Origin: Euphorbia lathyris
Lineage: Eukaryota; Streptophyta; Magnoliopsida; Malpighiales; Euphorbiaceae
Reading direction: 5' to 3'
Assembly (NCBI RefSeq): GCF_963576675.1
Contig: NC_088915.1
Coordinates: 86,065,501 to 86,129,500, forward strand
DNA length: 64,000 bases
The position numbers and the translations under genes were made by a program. Positions 56,101 through 64,000 of the stretch are shown here, in pieces. The notes under the pieces were generated by a model. The model searched no databases. It saw nothing but the letters and a program-made list of their open reading frames with translations, and had not been told where the DNA came from. Numbering within the stretch: position 1 is the first letter of the stretch; each line of letters begins with the position of its first letter.

Positions 56101-56192
56101 ACACGACTTGATTTCACGGTTTTATATGATGGTTCATGTTAGCCGACCCCGAATCATTTCGGGACTAAGGCTTTGTTGTTGTTGTTGTTGTA
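53145..56192 (+). mobile_element. RTE-clade LINE, nearly full length
   Basis: About 3 kb with a 5' GC-rich start, endonuclease plus RT coding region (53188-56111), a short 3' UTR with a 6-bp-stem hairpin at 56148-56163 (CCCGAA / TTCGGG) and a (GTT)n tail at about 56172-56190. This 3' end is characteristic of plant RTE LINEs. The 5' limit is approximate and I found no convincing target duplication. Confidence 0.85.
53188..56111 (+). pseudogene. LINE endonuclease and reverse transcriptase
   Basis: AP-type endonuclease in 53250-53980 (FGTWNIGSLTG, LQETKW, SAYAP, and SQIDFFLV near 53870). RT in about 54660-55400 ([45 protein letters not shown] as the catalytic box). The C-terminal part reaches [18 protein letters not shown]. 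Breaks: a one-base loss in a G run near 53677, inside the endonuclease GD motif, shifts the frame. Stops follow at 55545-55547 and near 55735 (a TAG where a Trp is expected). Few lesions, so a fairly young copy. Confidence 0.88.
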
Positions 56193-56614
56193 TGCATAAC
56201 ACATTAAAATCTCATTTTAATCGTTGAATAAAAATAGTGCGAGGAGAGGGAGGCGGAAATGAAAAGAGTGGAACTGGAGGAGGATAAGTGATCCTAAATC
56301 TCTTCCCTATCTTCCTAACCTAATTTATACTTTACTATAATATCAAATAAAATAATTTTGAAATAAACCATATATCAAATTATAATTATTAAATACTAGG
56401 ATTTCTATCTATCGCATATCATGGTTGTCATCTCATTTTCGGTCATCCTCAACACTAAATCCCTAAAGCATTTCAGACTGGAAGCTTCGGGAGGTAAGAC
56501 ATATGATATCACACAATTCATCATAATTATACATGGACCAATAAAACGCCTCCCTCCTTAACAGTAGCCATCGAAACTACATGGACCAATCAAAAGATTT
56601 AGTTTTTGTAATTG
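56193..56614. other. Spacer between LINE and E2
   Basis: No gene or further element seen. Confidence 0.5.
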
Positions 56615-56619
56615 TTACT

Positions 56620-58027
56620 TGTTGAAACACCTTTCCACAAGATTTTGATTTGACAAAATCATCCATGATTAAGAGACAATTAAATTTATGTGCTTTATTT
56701 TAATTGTACTAATCTGTTTGTTCAATGTTGAGTATAAATATAATTAAAGATAAGTATAAATAGTAAGACATGAAGAGGTCAGCATAGAAGCCTAAAGTAT
56801 CAAGCTGAGTGGAATCAAACTTAGCATCAAAAGATAAAAACATACACGCCCACAACAACTGTCTCACGAAGCTGAGCTGACTAAACTTATACTCAGATTG
56901 GAAATTGTAAATGACAAGGCTTTACGAAGTAGAAGCTGAGTGACTCTTCAGGACAGCATGAACAAAAGTCGTTAGCTAAAAGACAATGATTACCGCCCCT
57001 CTGTACCAATAATTGAATCCTTGGAAATACACAGAAGACACATTCCGAGATGTATGGGTCAATAGATTATTGGTAAAGGACAACTGACACAAAAAGACAA
57101 GCCAGACGCAAGAGGACAAGCCTGACGTCTGAAGAAATACAGAGGAAGGGAATGGCCGAAACATTCTGAAGCTGACCAGAATCTGTCCCCTAAAAGAGCC
57201 GTTTTAACATTAACGGCTAGATCATTTCAAAATGATCCAACACAGATTTTTCCTATAAAAGGACAATCAAACCTCTTGGATCCTTGCCGAATCACAAGAA
57301 GAAAAATACAAGAGAGAAAAGATACAAAAGCACTTAGATACAAAAAGAGATCTTACACCCATCTTTCATTCTTTGTGTAAATGCTAGAGTGATTACTTGT
57401 AATCTTCTAAAGTGTTCTTTATCTAAGAGGAACAAGTGTTTATCAATTGTAAAATTGAGAGTGTAGTGCTGAGTGTTTGGTTGTAAACATTCAGTGGTAG
57501 AGAAATCTAGGTGCTGGGCTGTAGCACTTAGTAGGAGTTGAGTAGACGAATAGAGGAATGTACTCTTGCATATTCAACTGTCTTGTAATTGGTTTGTGCT
57601 CTACCTTTAAAGAGCTCAGTATTGGATTCTAAAAGCTCGGAGGACTCTGGGGACTGGACGTAGGCGGAGAGGCCGAACCAGGATAAGTGATACTGAGTAA
57701 TCTCTAAACTCTCTCTCAATATATATATGTGCATGTGTTGTATGTGAAATTTACTCAGCATATAAAATTGTTTAAAGTTGACTCTGAGTAATTTCAAGTG
57801 CTGAGTTAGAAGCTGACCTCCAAGAGTGTCAATATCTAACTTATAAATAAAACAGCTTTAGTCAATATCCGTCCAAAGCTGTCTTATAGCATATCTGGCC
57901 AAGCTGACCAAAAGCTGAGCTGACCAACTTGCAAAATAACTAAGTCAGCATACAATTAAACGAAAAAAGTTATATTAGTTTCTAACCCCCCCCCCCCTCC
58001 CTTGGAACTAATCACACGGGACCAACA
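56620..58027 (+). repeat. 5' LTR of E2
   Basis: 1408 bp, TGTTGAAACACC to GGGACCAACA. The first 40 bases and the last 50 bases resemble the LTR of E1, including a homopolymer C run near 57988-57997. The partner LTR is outside the window. Confidence 0.9.
57254..57260 (+). promoter_or_regulatory. TATA box in the LTR of E2
   Basis: TATAAAA followed by GG, in the same relative place as the E1 box. Likely start of the genomic transcript about 30 bp downstream. Confidence 0.6.
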
Positions 58028-58029
58028 AG

Positions 58030-58041
58030 TGGTATCAGAGC
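58030..58041 (+). other. Primer-binding site of E2 (initiator Met tRNA)
   Basis: TGGTATCAGAGC two bases after the LTR end. Confidence 0.95.
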
Positions 58042-58209
58042 CTAAGCTCTCTACTCAAAGATATAACTATCTTGAGCGGATCCCATAAATGGGTGAGAAC
58101 AGCACTCGTTCCTTCCAGGGAACCAAACAACACAGATACTTCTTGAGGATTATCAATCACTAGGCCTCCCCTATTCTTTGGATCTAATTATACATTCTGG
58201 AAGAATAGG

Positions 58210-59871
58210 ATGAAAAACTTTATTCAAGCCACAAACATGAGTGCATGGCTTGCAATTGTTCAAAGTCCACATGTGCCATATAAAACTGTTGACAATGAGA
58301 AAATTGTTAAGAGCGAAGCTGAGTGGACAGAGGATGACCTCAGAAAATTACAAAATAATGCCTCGGCTATAAATATGCTTCACTGTGCTTTAGATGCTGC
58401 AGAATACAATAAGATTTCAGGTTGTGAGTCAGCACAGGAGATTTGGAAAAAGCTTGAAGTGACCTATGAAGGCACCAGTAAGGTTAAGGAGTCCAAAGTC
58501 AATCAGCATATGAGACTCTACGAGCTGTTCGAGATGAACGAAAATGAAGACATCTCAGAAATGAACTCAAGATTCACCAACATCATAAATGAGCTCAAAA
58601 GACTTGGAAAGAACTTCACTGAAGAGGAACAGGTGAAGAAAATCCTGAGAAGTCTACCTAAGAGCTGGCAAGCAAAGAAAACAGCCGTAGAAGAAGCTCA
58701 GGACTTAACTACCTACAAATATGATGAGCTGATCGGATCCTTGCTGACCCATGAGATCTCTATGAAGAACTTTGAAGCTAAAGAAAAGTCCGAAGATAAG
58801 AAACAGAAATCACTAGTGATGAAAGCTGACTCCACAGAAGCTGAGTCAACTGATGATGAGGAAATGGCTATGTTCACTAGAAAGATGAAGAAACTGTTCA
58901 GAAGAAGTGACAGAAATAGCAAAAGGCCATACAAGAAAGGTGATAGGTACAAAGCTGAGTCCAGTAACAAATATAAGAAGGACAGCTCCAAGTCCGTCAC
59001 ATGTTTTGAGTGCCACCAAACTGGGCACATCAAGTCAAGCTGCCCAAACCTAAAAGGAGATAAAAAGGGAAACAAGAAGGCAATGGTAGCAACATGGAGT
59101 GACAGTGACGAGTCAACATCATCCGAAGCTGATGCAAATGAAACGGCAAACATATGCTTCATGGCCGATGATGCTGATCACTCTCAATCTGAGCAAGCTG
59201 ACCTCTCTAATGAAACTGACCAGGAGGAACACAACAATGAGGTAACATCCCTACTTTTGCTTAGAAACGAAATGGTAAATGCCTTGAGTGATTTATACAC
59301 ACTAACTAAAAAGTGTAACAAGAAAATCAAATCACTCAGCAGGCGGTGTGACGAGATTGAAGAGGTCAAGCTGAGTGACCTCAGATATCTCCTCCAAGAC
59401 AATGCAGATTTACATAACAATATTCAAATAATGCATAAGTTTGTCACGGAGGTCCAATCTGAGTCCAAGAAACTTAGAAAGGATGTTACAACCTTACAGA
59501 GTCAAATAAAAGGCTCAAATAGAAATAAACCCCATGCTGAGTACACAAGTACTAGCCAGCATAAGCAGTTCACTCAATGTGAATGCTGTGGAAAAAGGGG
59601 GCACACAAAAGAAGTGTGTTGGCATAACAAGCGAGTTGTCCAATGTGACTTCTGCGGAAGAAAAGGACATTCCACAAAGATATGCTGGCATGCTCAGCAC
59701 AACAATGCTGACCGCACTCAGTATAACCCTCAAAGGGTAAAATTTTGGGACTTTTGTGGTAAGCCAGGTCACACTATAAAAGTATGTCGTCACAAGTTAA
59801 AGTATGATTTTGCACCTGTTTATACTAACAAGAAAGGACCCAAAAAGAATTGGGTACCTAAAAATGAATAG
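58210..59871 (+). CDS. E2 gag
   Basis: 553 aa from ATG 58210. Copia Gag domain in the first 200 residues, a CCHC knuckle (CFECHQTGHIKSSC), and a C-terminal series of Cys/His knuckles (CECCGKRGHTKEVCWH, CDFCGRKGHSTKICWH, then one with the first Cys replaced: WDFCGKPGHTIKVCRH). E1 gag starts earlier. In E2 the equivalent ATG at 58089 is followed by two one-base losses near 58120 and 58165, so either the start has moved to 58210 or this copy is impaired. It ends in TAG, with pol directly following in the same frame. Confidence 0.9.
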   Translation: MKNFIQATNMSAWLAIVQSPHVPYKTVDNEKIVKSEAEWTEDDLRKLQNNASAINMLHCALDAAEYNKISGCESAQEIWKKLEVTYEGTSKVKESKVNQHMRLYELFEMNENEDISEMNSRFTNIINELKRLGKNFTEEEQVKKILRSLPKSWQAKKTAVEEAQDLTTYKYDELIGSLLTHEISMKNFEAKEKSEDKKQKSLVMKADSTEAESTDDEEMAMFTRKMKKLFRRSDRNSKRPYKKGDRYKAESSNKYKKDSSKSVTCFECHQTGHIKSSCPNLKGDKKGNKKAMVATWSDSDESTSSEADANETANICFMADDADHSQSEQADLSNETDQEEHNNEVTSLLLLRNEMVNALSDLYTLTKKCNKKIKSLSRRCDEIEEVKLSDLRYLLQDNADLHNNIQIMHKFVTEVQSESKKLRKDVTTLQSQIKGSNRNKPHAEYTSTSQHKQFTQCECCGKRGHTKEVCWHNKRVVQCDFCGRKGHSTKICWHAQHNNADRTQYNPQRVKFWDFCGKPGHTIKVCRHKLKYDFAPVYTNKKGPKKNWVPKNE

Positions 59872-59877
59872 TTTCAA

Positions 59878-62800
59878 ATGCAGGTTAGCTTGACATGCGT
59901 AGAGAAGTCAAAGTTGTGGTATATAGACAGCGCATGCTCAAGGCACATGACAGGTGATGAAACACAATTCATCACACTAGAGCTTAAACGAGGAGGAAGT
60001 GTAAGCTTCGGAGACAATAAAAAAGGTAAGATAGTCGGCTCAGGTACTATCGGAGGTAACCCAACTATTGAGTCAGTCTCCCTAGTTAAAGGTCTCAAAT
60101 ACAATCTGCTAAGCGTAGCTCAGCTTTGCATGAGCGGCAGAAAGGTTGTATTCGATGATACTAAGTGTCAAATACTCGAGGGGAACACAAATGAATTGAT
60201 TTTAACCGCCCCTCGCGTAGATAATGTATACATGCTAAATTTAGAAAAACAGTTTTCCAAAAACATATGCTTAGTGTCTAAAGAGGATAACTCCTGGCTA
60301 TGGCATAGAAGACTTGGGCATGTCAGCATAGACCTTCTTGCCAAACTAGCTAGAAAGCAATTAGTTGAGGGATTACCCAAATTGAAATTTGAGAAAGACC
60401 AATTATGTAAAGCTTGTCAGCAAGGGAAACAAACCAAAAAGTCATTTCAAAGTAAAAATATTGTCTCAACCAAGAGACCATTGGAATTACTACACTTGGA
60501 TCTTTTCGGACCTATCCAGCCACTCAGCTTGGGAGGTAAGAAATTTTCCTTGGTCATTGTAGATGATTTCTCTCGGTACACTTGGATCATCTTGCTGAGT
60601 AGCAAGGATGAAACTTTTGAGATGTTCACTGCACTTATTAGAAAGCTTGAAATTGACAAAGACCTAAAAGTAGCTCATATTAGAAGCGACAATGGTGGAG
60701 AATTCAAAAACCAACAGTTTGATGAATTCTGTGAAACCAGTGGTATTGACCACAATTTCTCTGCTCCTAGAACACCTCAACAGAATGGGGTTGTTGAAAG
60801 GAAGAACAGAATAATTGTCGAAATTGCTAGAACCATGCTGAGTGAAAATAGGCTTCCAAAGTACTTCTGGGGTGAAGTTGTCCACACAGCATGCTATATA
60901 CTGAATAGAGCTCTAGTAAGACCTATACTTAAGAAAACCCCATATGAACTTTGGAAAGGACGAAAGCCCAACATTGGTTACTTTCGTGCCTTTGGTTGTA
61001 AATGTTTCATACTCAATACAAAGGACAATCTTGCAAAATTTGATGCTAAAGCTGATGAAGCAATCTTCTTAGGGTACTCAACTAACAGCAAAGCATATAG
61101 AGTCTATAACAAACGAACTCAGGTTGTAGAAGAGTCTGTCCATATTGAGTTCGATAAAGCTGACCCTGCAGGAAAGACAACTCAGCTCACTGAAGATGAA
61201 CCAAGCTCAGCTTCCGCTGATCAAAATGGAGCCTCTGAATCATCAATACAAGGGCTGACCAAAGGTAAGCAAGAAATTGAAATAACATTCACTGACCAAT
61301 CTATTCATGTAGAGATTGCAGAAACACCTGTTCCAAATGACTCAACATTGCCCAAAGAAATAAAAATCCCAAGAGGACATTCAGAAAAGTCCATTCTTGA
61401 TGATGTTGACAACAAGTTGATGACCAGAGATCAGCTAAAGAAATACCTCAGCAATGTCGCATTCGTCTCAATACATGAGCCAAAGAATTTTGCTGATGCT
61501 GAGCATGATGAATATTGGATAAATGTCATGCAAGAAGAGCTCGACCAATTCACCAGAAATGAGGTATGGGATTTAGTGCCTAGACCTAGGGATCAAAAGC
61601 CTATAGGAACTAAGTGGGTTTTTAGAAACAAACTAGATGAGCATGGAAATGTGATAAGGAACAAAGCTCGACTTGTAGCCCAAGGCTATAGTCAGCAAGA
61701 GGGAATTGACTATGGGGAAACATTTGCACCTGTTGCTAGGTTAGAAGCAATACGTATATTATGTGCCTATGCTAGTTTCATGAACTTTAAGTTATACCAA
61801 ATGGATGTCAAAAGTGCATTTCTTAATGGTTTCATAAACGAAGAGGTATATGTTAATCAACCTCCTGGGTTTGAAGATCCAAAATTTCCAAACCACGTTT
61901 ATAAACTTAAAAAGGCCCTGTACGGCCTAAAACAAGCTCCAAGAGCTTGGTATGAAAGGTTAACCAACTTCCTGCTGACCAGGAACTATGTCAGGGGAAA
62001 AGCTGACACAACCTTGTTCATTAAGAAAAAGGGGAAACATATCCTACTTGCACAAATATATGTAGATGATATAATATTTGGTGCTACTGATGAATCTTTG
62101 TGCAAAGAATTTAGCAAACAGATGCAAACTGAGTTCGAGATGTCCATGATGGGGGAACTCAACTTCTTCCTTGGACTCCAAATCAAGCAAGGTAAGAATG
62201 GCATCTTCATAAGCCAGTCCAAGTACACCAAGGAAATGTTAAAGAAATTCAATATGATGGACTGCAAACCAATATCAACCCCTATGGGTACTGATATTGT
62301 CCTATGCAAAGATGAGAAAAGTAAGTCAATAGACACTAAACTCTATCGAGGTATGATAGGTTCGTTACTTTATCTCACAGCTAGTAGACCAGATATACAG
62401 TACTCAGTATGTCATTGTGCGAGATATCAAGCTGACCCCAGAGAATCTCATCTAACGGCTGTAAAAAGAATCTTTAGATATTTGCAGAGCTCAATTGATG
62501 CAGGTCTATGGTATCCAACTTCAAATGACTTCACACTCATAGGATATATTGATGCTGACTATGGACGAGATAAGCTAGAACATAAAAGCACTTCGGGAGG
62601 ATGTCACTTCCTTGGAAGCTGTCTAGTATCTTGGTTCAGCAAGAAGCAATCATCCGTAGCCCTGTCTACAACTGAAGCTGAGTATGTGGCTGCTGGAAGC
62701 TGTGTTGCTCAAGTTCTATGGATAAAGCAACAGCTTGAGGATTATGGAGTAAAGACTGAAACAATAGAGATCAAATGTGACAACAAGAGTGCCATTGATC

Positions 62801-63003
62801 TGTCCAAAAATCCAATCCAACATAGCAGGATGAAGCATGTCAGCATAAGGCATCACTTCATTAGAGATCACGTACTAAAAGATGAGATCAAGCTGACCTA
62901 TGTGCCAACAAATGAACAGCTTGTAGATATCTTCACCAAGCCCTTGGCACGTGAACAATTCAACATACTAAGGGAAGCTATCGGTATGTCTAATCCCCTT
63001 TAA
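59878..63003 (+). CDS. E2 pol: protease, integrase, reverse transcriptase, RNase H, intact
   Basis: 1041 aa without interruption. The protease motif [13 protein letters not shown] lies at residues 14-26. The GAG-pre-integrase finger is at about 135-180 ([17 protein letters not shown]). Integrase has [15 protein letters not shown] and [11 protein letters not shown] lies around 540-800, with [12 protein letters not shown] and YVDDIIFG. RNase H is at 880-1000, with [19 protein letters not shown] and the [14 protein letters not shown] end. All catalytic residues I can locate are present. The frame is the same as gag, with UAG and two sense codons between them, so expression by stop-codon suppression is plausible; initiation at its own ATG is the alternative. 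Confidence 0.93.
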   Translation: MQVSLTCVEKSKLWYIDSACSRHMTGDETQFITLELKRGGSVSFGDNKKGKIVGSGTIGGNPTIESVSLVKGLKYNLLSVAQLCMSGRKVVFDDTKCQILEGNTNELILTAPRVDNVYMLNLEKQFSKNICLVSKEDNSWLWHRRLGHVSIDLLAKLARKQLVEGLPKLKFEKDQLCKACQQGKQTKKSFQSKNIVSTKRPLELLHLDLFGPIQPLSLGGKKFSLVIVDDFSRYTWIILLSSKDETFEMFTALIRKLEIDKDLKVAHIRSDNGGEFKNQQFDEFCETSGIDHNFSAPRTPQQNGVVERKNRIIVEIARTMLSENRLPKYFWGEVVHTACYILNRALVRPILKKTPYELWKGRKPNIGYFRAFGCKCFILNTKDNLAKFDAKADEAIFLGYSTNSKAYRVYNKRTQVVEESVHIEFDKADPAGKTTQLTEDEPSSASADQNGASESSIQGLTKGKQEIEITFTDQSIHVEIAETPVPNDSTLPKEIKIPRGHSEKSILDDVDNKLMTRDQLKKYLSNVAFVSIHEPKNFADAEHDEYWINVMQEELDQFTRNEVWDLVPRPRDQKPIGTKWVFRNKLDEHGNVIRNKARLVAQGYSQQEGIDYGETFAPVARLEAIRILCAYASFMNFKLYQMDVKSAFLNGFINEEVYVNQPPGFEDPKFPNHVYKLKKALYGLKQAPRAWYERLTNFLLTRNYVRGKADTTLFIKKKGKHILLAQIYVDDIIFGATDESLCKEFSKQMQTEFEMSMMGELNFFLGLQIKQGKNGIFISQSKYTKEMLKKFNMMDCKPISTPMGTDIVLCKDEKSKSIDTKLYRGMIGSLLYLTASRPDIQYSVCHCARYQADPRESHLTAVKRIFRYLQSSIDAGLWYPTSNDFTLIGYIDADYGRDKLEHKSTSGGCHFLGSCLVSWFSKKQSSVALSTTEAEYVAAGSCVAQVLWIKQQLEDYGVKTETIEIKCDNKSAIDLSKNPIQHSRMKHVSIRHHFIRDHVLKDEIKLTYVPTNEQLVDIFTKPLAREQFNILREAIGMSNPL

Positions 63004-63532
63004 TAATTCTCTAATGAATGTTGAGTGATTGCCATGTTGAGTGAAAAGTTGAATGCTATGCCATGCTGAGTAAAATAACTCCTACTTACTGAACTTGAAA
63101 TATAGAAAAATCACCTCATACTGAGTTGACATACATGTTGAGTGATTATCCTGAGTAGGTACATATACTGAGCAACTATCATGTACTAAGATAGAAAATT
63201 CATCTGGATAGAACTAAGTACTCAGTATCACAAACGGTTCATTTCCTAGGAAAACCGTGCTAAAACCCACTTGCACCACTAAATGCCAACACGTGTAATA
63301 AAAAGCACCTAGGAAAGGCAAACAATTATGAGACAACCCATGCGCTAGAAATGTCATAAATGACAGAATCTCTGTCGGTTGAACGCCCCAAGGATAAACG
63401 GCTAGTTCAATTAATAGGACCATCTTAGGTATATATAAATAATGGATGAATTACTCTTCAAATCTCTTCACGCGTAAATCCTTTGGTATTCAGAATCTCT
63501 CTCTCTCAAATCTTCCACAAAAATCTCTGAAA
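63004..63532 (+). other. Spacer between pol and extra ORF of E2
   Basis: 529 bp with CTGAGT words and no ORF; near the same length as the spacer in E1. A TATATATAAAT stretch at about 63430 and a CT-rich run at about 63498-63507 precede the downstream ATG, which could be an internal promoter and leader. Confidence 0.5.
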
Positions 63533-64000
63533 ATGACCAACTCTCAGAAAATCTCCGGTGAAAATTCTGGAAAATTAATCACCGATGAAAGCCCTAAATC
63601 TCCTCCTAAGTCTAACCTAACTCCGAGCAAATGCCGTCAAACGGACCCGGCAAGTTCCTCAAAACAGAAGAAACCCAAGGTTAGGACCATGGTCAAAGTT
63701 CACTCAAAAGTCCACAACCTGGAAGTCCGCAAATACCGCTGGTTCTCTCCCAACTTCGTTACTGCCGAAAAGCCATTCTGTGAATGGATTGAGAAGAACG
63801 AGTGGACAGGCCTTTTCTCTCTCCCTGGAACCACCTATCCACGATTGGTTAGGGAATTCTACTCCAGTCTCCATGTTGATAAGGACGATGCTGACTATCT
63901 GGAGACGCACGTTAAGGGTCACAAGATTGTAATCACTCCGTCCTACTTGGCCACCTTACTCAACATGCCCAACAAAGGAACCGAGTTCAGAACAACAAAA
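63533..64000 (+). CDS. E2 extra ORF, N-terminal part, runs off the window
   Basis: Open from ATG at 63533 to the end (156 codons). A Ser/Lys-rich start is followed from residue about 55 by the same domain as in E1 4982-6190: EWIEKNEWTGLFSL, RLVREFYSSL, HVKGHKIVITP. Over the core, more than half of residues agree with E1. Its frame differs from pol. Conservation between two diverged elements argues for a real protein of unknown function. Confidence 0.8.
   Translation, partial: MTNSQKISGENSGKLITDESPKSPPKSNLTPSKCRQTDPASSSKQKKPKVRTMVKVHSKVHNLEVRKYRWFSPNFVTAEKPFCEWIEKNEWTGLFSLPGTTYPRLVREFYSSLHVDKDDADYLETHVKGHKIVITPSYLATLLNMPNKGTEFRTTK

Larger units (their letters stand above)
56620..64000 (+). 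mobile_element. Element E2: SIRE-like Ty1/copia retrotransposon, 3' end off window
   Basis: 5' LTR (56620-58027), initiator Met PBS, gag, intact pol and the start of the extra ORF, all on the plus strand. LTR start, U5 end, PBS and proteins are related to E1 but clearly diverged, so a separate family or subfamily. Flanking 5 bases are TTACT at 56615-56619; the partner is outside. No stops in pol suggest a young element. Confidence 0.93.

Noticed and set aside
56952..57797. Short frames inside the E2 LTR
   Set aside because: Small, without domains and not preserved in the related LTR of E1.

Overview
This is plant nuclear DNA, most likely from a eudicot. The evidence is plant-type LTR retrotransposons (SIRE-like Ty1/copia, Tat-lineage Ty3/gypsy carrying a plant mobile domain gene), an RTE-type LINE, hAT and Mutator MITEs, and one intron-rich host gene. 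The species cannot be named from the sequence. Only one ordinary host gene is visible: a KDM3/JHDM2-type JmjC histone demethylase (IBM1/JMJ25 group) on the minus strand, 45460-51172. Everything else is transposable elements, many nested, or TE-derived spacer.

Layout. 1-25472: Tat-lineage gypsy element A on the minus strand, with its 3' end off the left edge. It holds an antisense (+ strand) multi-exon plant mobile domain (PMD) gene, a pol with two RNase H domains and integrase, a gag with four successive Gag-like modules, a leader, a PBS and a 2.7 kb 5' LTR. SIRE-like copia element E1 (1488-12927) is inserted into an exon of the PMD gene, with a perfect 5-bp target duplication. E1 has gag, a broken pol, and an extra ORF between pol and the 3' LTR. 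25473-28006: the 5' part (gag and a short LTR) of another gypsy element, C, into which A appears to have inserted. 28037-35039: a second copy of the A family (B): 3' LTR, PMD gene and the last codons of pol. It is cut by copia element D (35040 to about 41650), which lacks its 5' LTR. 42305-43386: a non-autonomous hAT element with a Mutator-type MITE inside it, both with perfect target duplications. 43395-45459: spacer containing a degenerate duplicate of the 3' end of the demethylase gene. 45460-51172: the demethylase, with an 823-bp hAT-like element in its third and longest intron. 51957-52349: another small hAT-like element. 52708-53110: a copia relic and a short repeat. About 53145-56192: a nearly complete RTE LINE with a (GTT)n tail. 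56620-64000: SIRE-like copia element E2 on the plus strand with intact gag and pol frames. Its extra ORF runs off the right edge.

How the parts relate. E1 and E2 belong to related families: both keep an initiator-Met-tRNA primer site, gag and pol separated by one UAG, and an extra ORF with a shared N-terminal domain. A and B share the PMD exon structure (exons of equal length, all phase 0), the intronic 28-bp repeat, and LTRs with a GC-rich palindrome array just upstream of a TATA box. The points most worth following up are the four-module Gag that appears to lack zinc knuckle and protease, the antisense spliced PMD gene, the palindromic promoter array, the conserved extra ORF of the copia elements, and the TE-bearing intron plus 3' exon duplication at the demethylase. 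All comparisons and counts were made by eye.
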